A stretch of 64,000 nt of DNA from Cheiracanthium punctorium (Eukaryota > Arthropoda > Arachnida > Araneae > Cheiracanthiidae), in contig JAWZYV010016058.1 in NCBI GenBank assembly GCA_038373885.1, positions 1,922,001-1,986,000 of the forward strand, written 5' to 3'; not shown here. How positions within the stretch are numbered: position 1 is the stretch's first letter. More notes on this DNA, generated by a model. The model ran no database searches. It was not told the origin of the DNA and saw only the letters and a program-made list of their open reading frames with translations.

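Larger units (their letters stand above)
58928..63965 (+). other. Intron 21
   Basis: Phase-2 intron of 5 kb. It contains LTR-like sequence (about 59640-60312), a 1.05-kb MITE with near-perfect ends (61236-62286), a coding-like Lys-rich fragment (62701-62862) and a 100-bp hAT-type MITE (63306-63405). Confidence 0.65.

Overview
This is AT-rich eukaryotic DNA with long introns, many homopolymer and microsatellite tracts and several classes of decayed transposon (Tc1/mariner, pogo/Tigger, hAT, Penelope-like, a LINE and a probable solo LTR). Together with the divergence of the one host gene, this suggests an invertebrate, most likely an arthropod and possibly a chelicerate. The sequence does not prove the lineage.

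One host protein-coding gene could be assembled. It lies on the + strand, fills almost the whole window and runs off the right edge. It is separase (ESPL1-like, peptidase family C50), the protease that cuts cohesin at anaphase. I reconstructed 22 exons from the start codon at 2493 to 64000. Splice phases agree at every junction and give about 1,966 codons. The protease domain begins in the last exons (L-P-W-E motif in exon 21, W-N-G-V-I-G in exon 22), but the catalytic His and Cys lie beyond 64000. The largest exon (38052-39748) encodes a Ser/Lys-rich linker with a candidate self-cleavage site, two KEN motifs and a Ser-Pro-Ala-Lys site.

Layout: 1-2492 is upstream sequence with a likely promoter and 5' UTR near 1900-2492. 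Exons 1-6 occupy 2493-17456, with introns holding pogo-like elements (7025-9241), a LINE remnant (about 14083-15040) and a MITE. Intron 6 (17457-28624) is a transposon graveyard: a 32-bp tandem array, a 1.35-kb direct duplication, and a Tc1 element (21869-27617) interrupted by a hAT element, a foldback MITE and a 194-bp insert. The hAT copy itself contains a tRNA-like sequence overlapping a 62-bp inverted repeat. Exons 7-16 follow (28625-45143). Intron 16 (45144-49716) holds a MITE and two families of Penelope-like element in inverted, snap-back arrangements with hammerhead-like motifs. Exons 17-22 and the decayed elements between them fill the rest.

The most unusual structures are the four-part nested insertion in intron 6, the Penelope inverted dimers with an adjacent copy of the empty insertion site, and a pogo-like element whose empty site survives about 1 kb upstream. 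All boundaries and homologies come from reading the sequence by eye; no alignment or database search was run.
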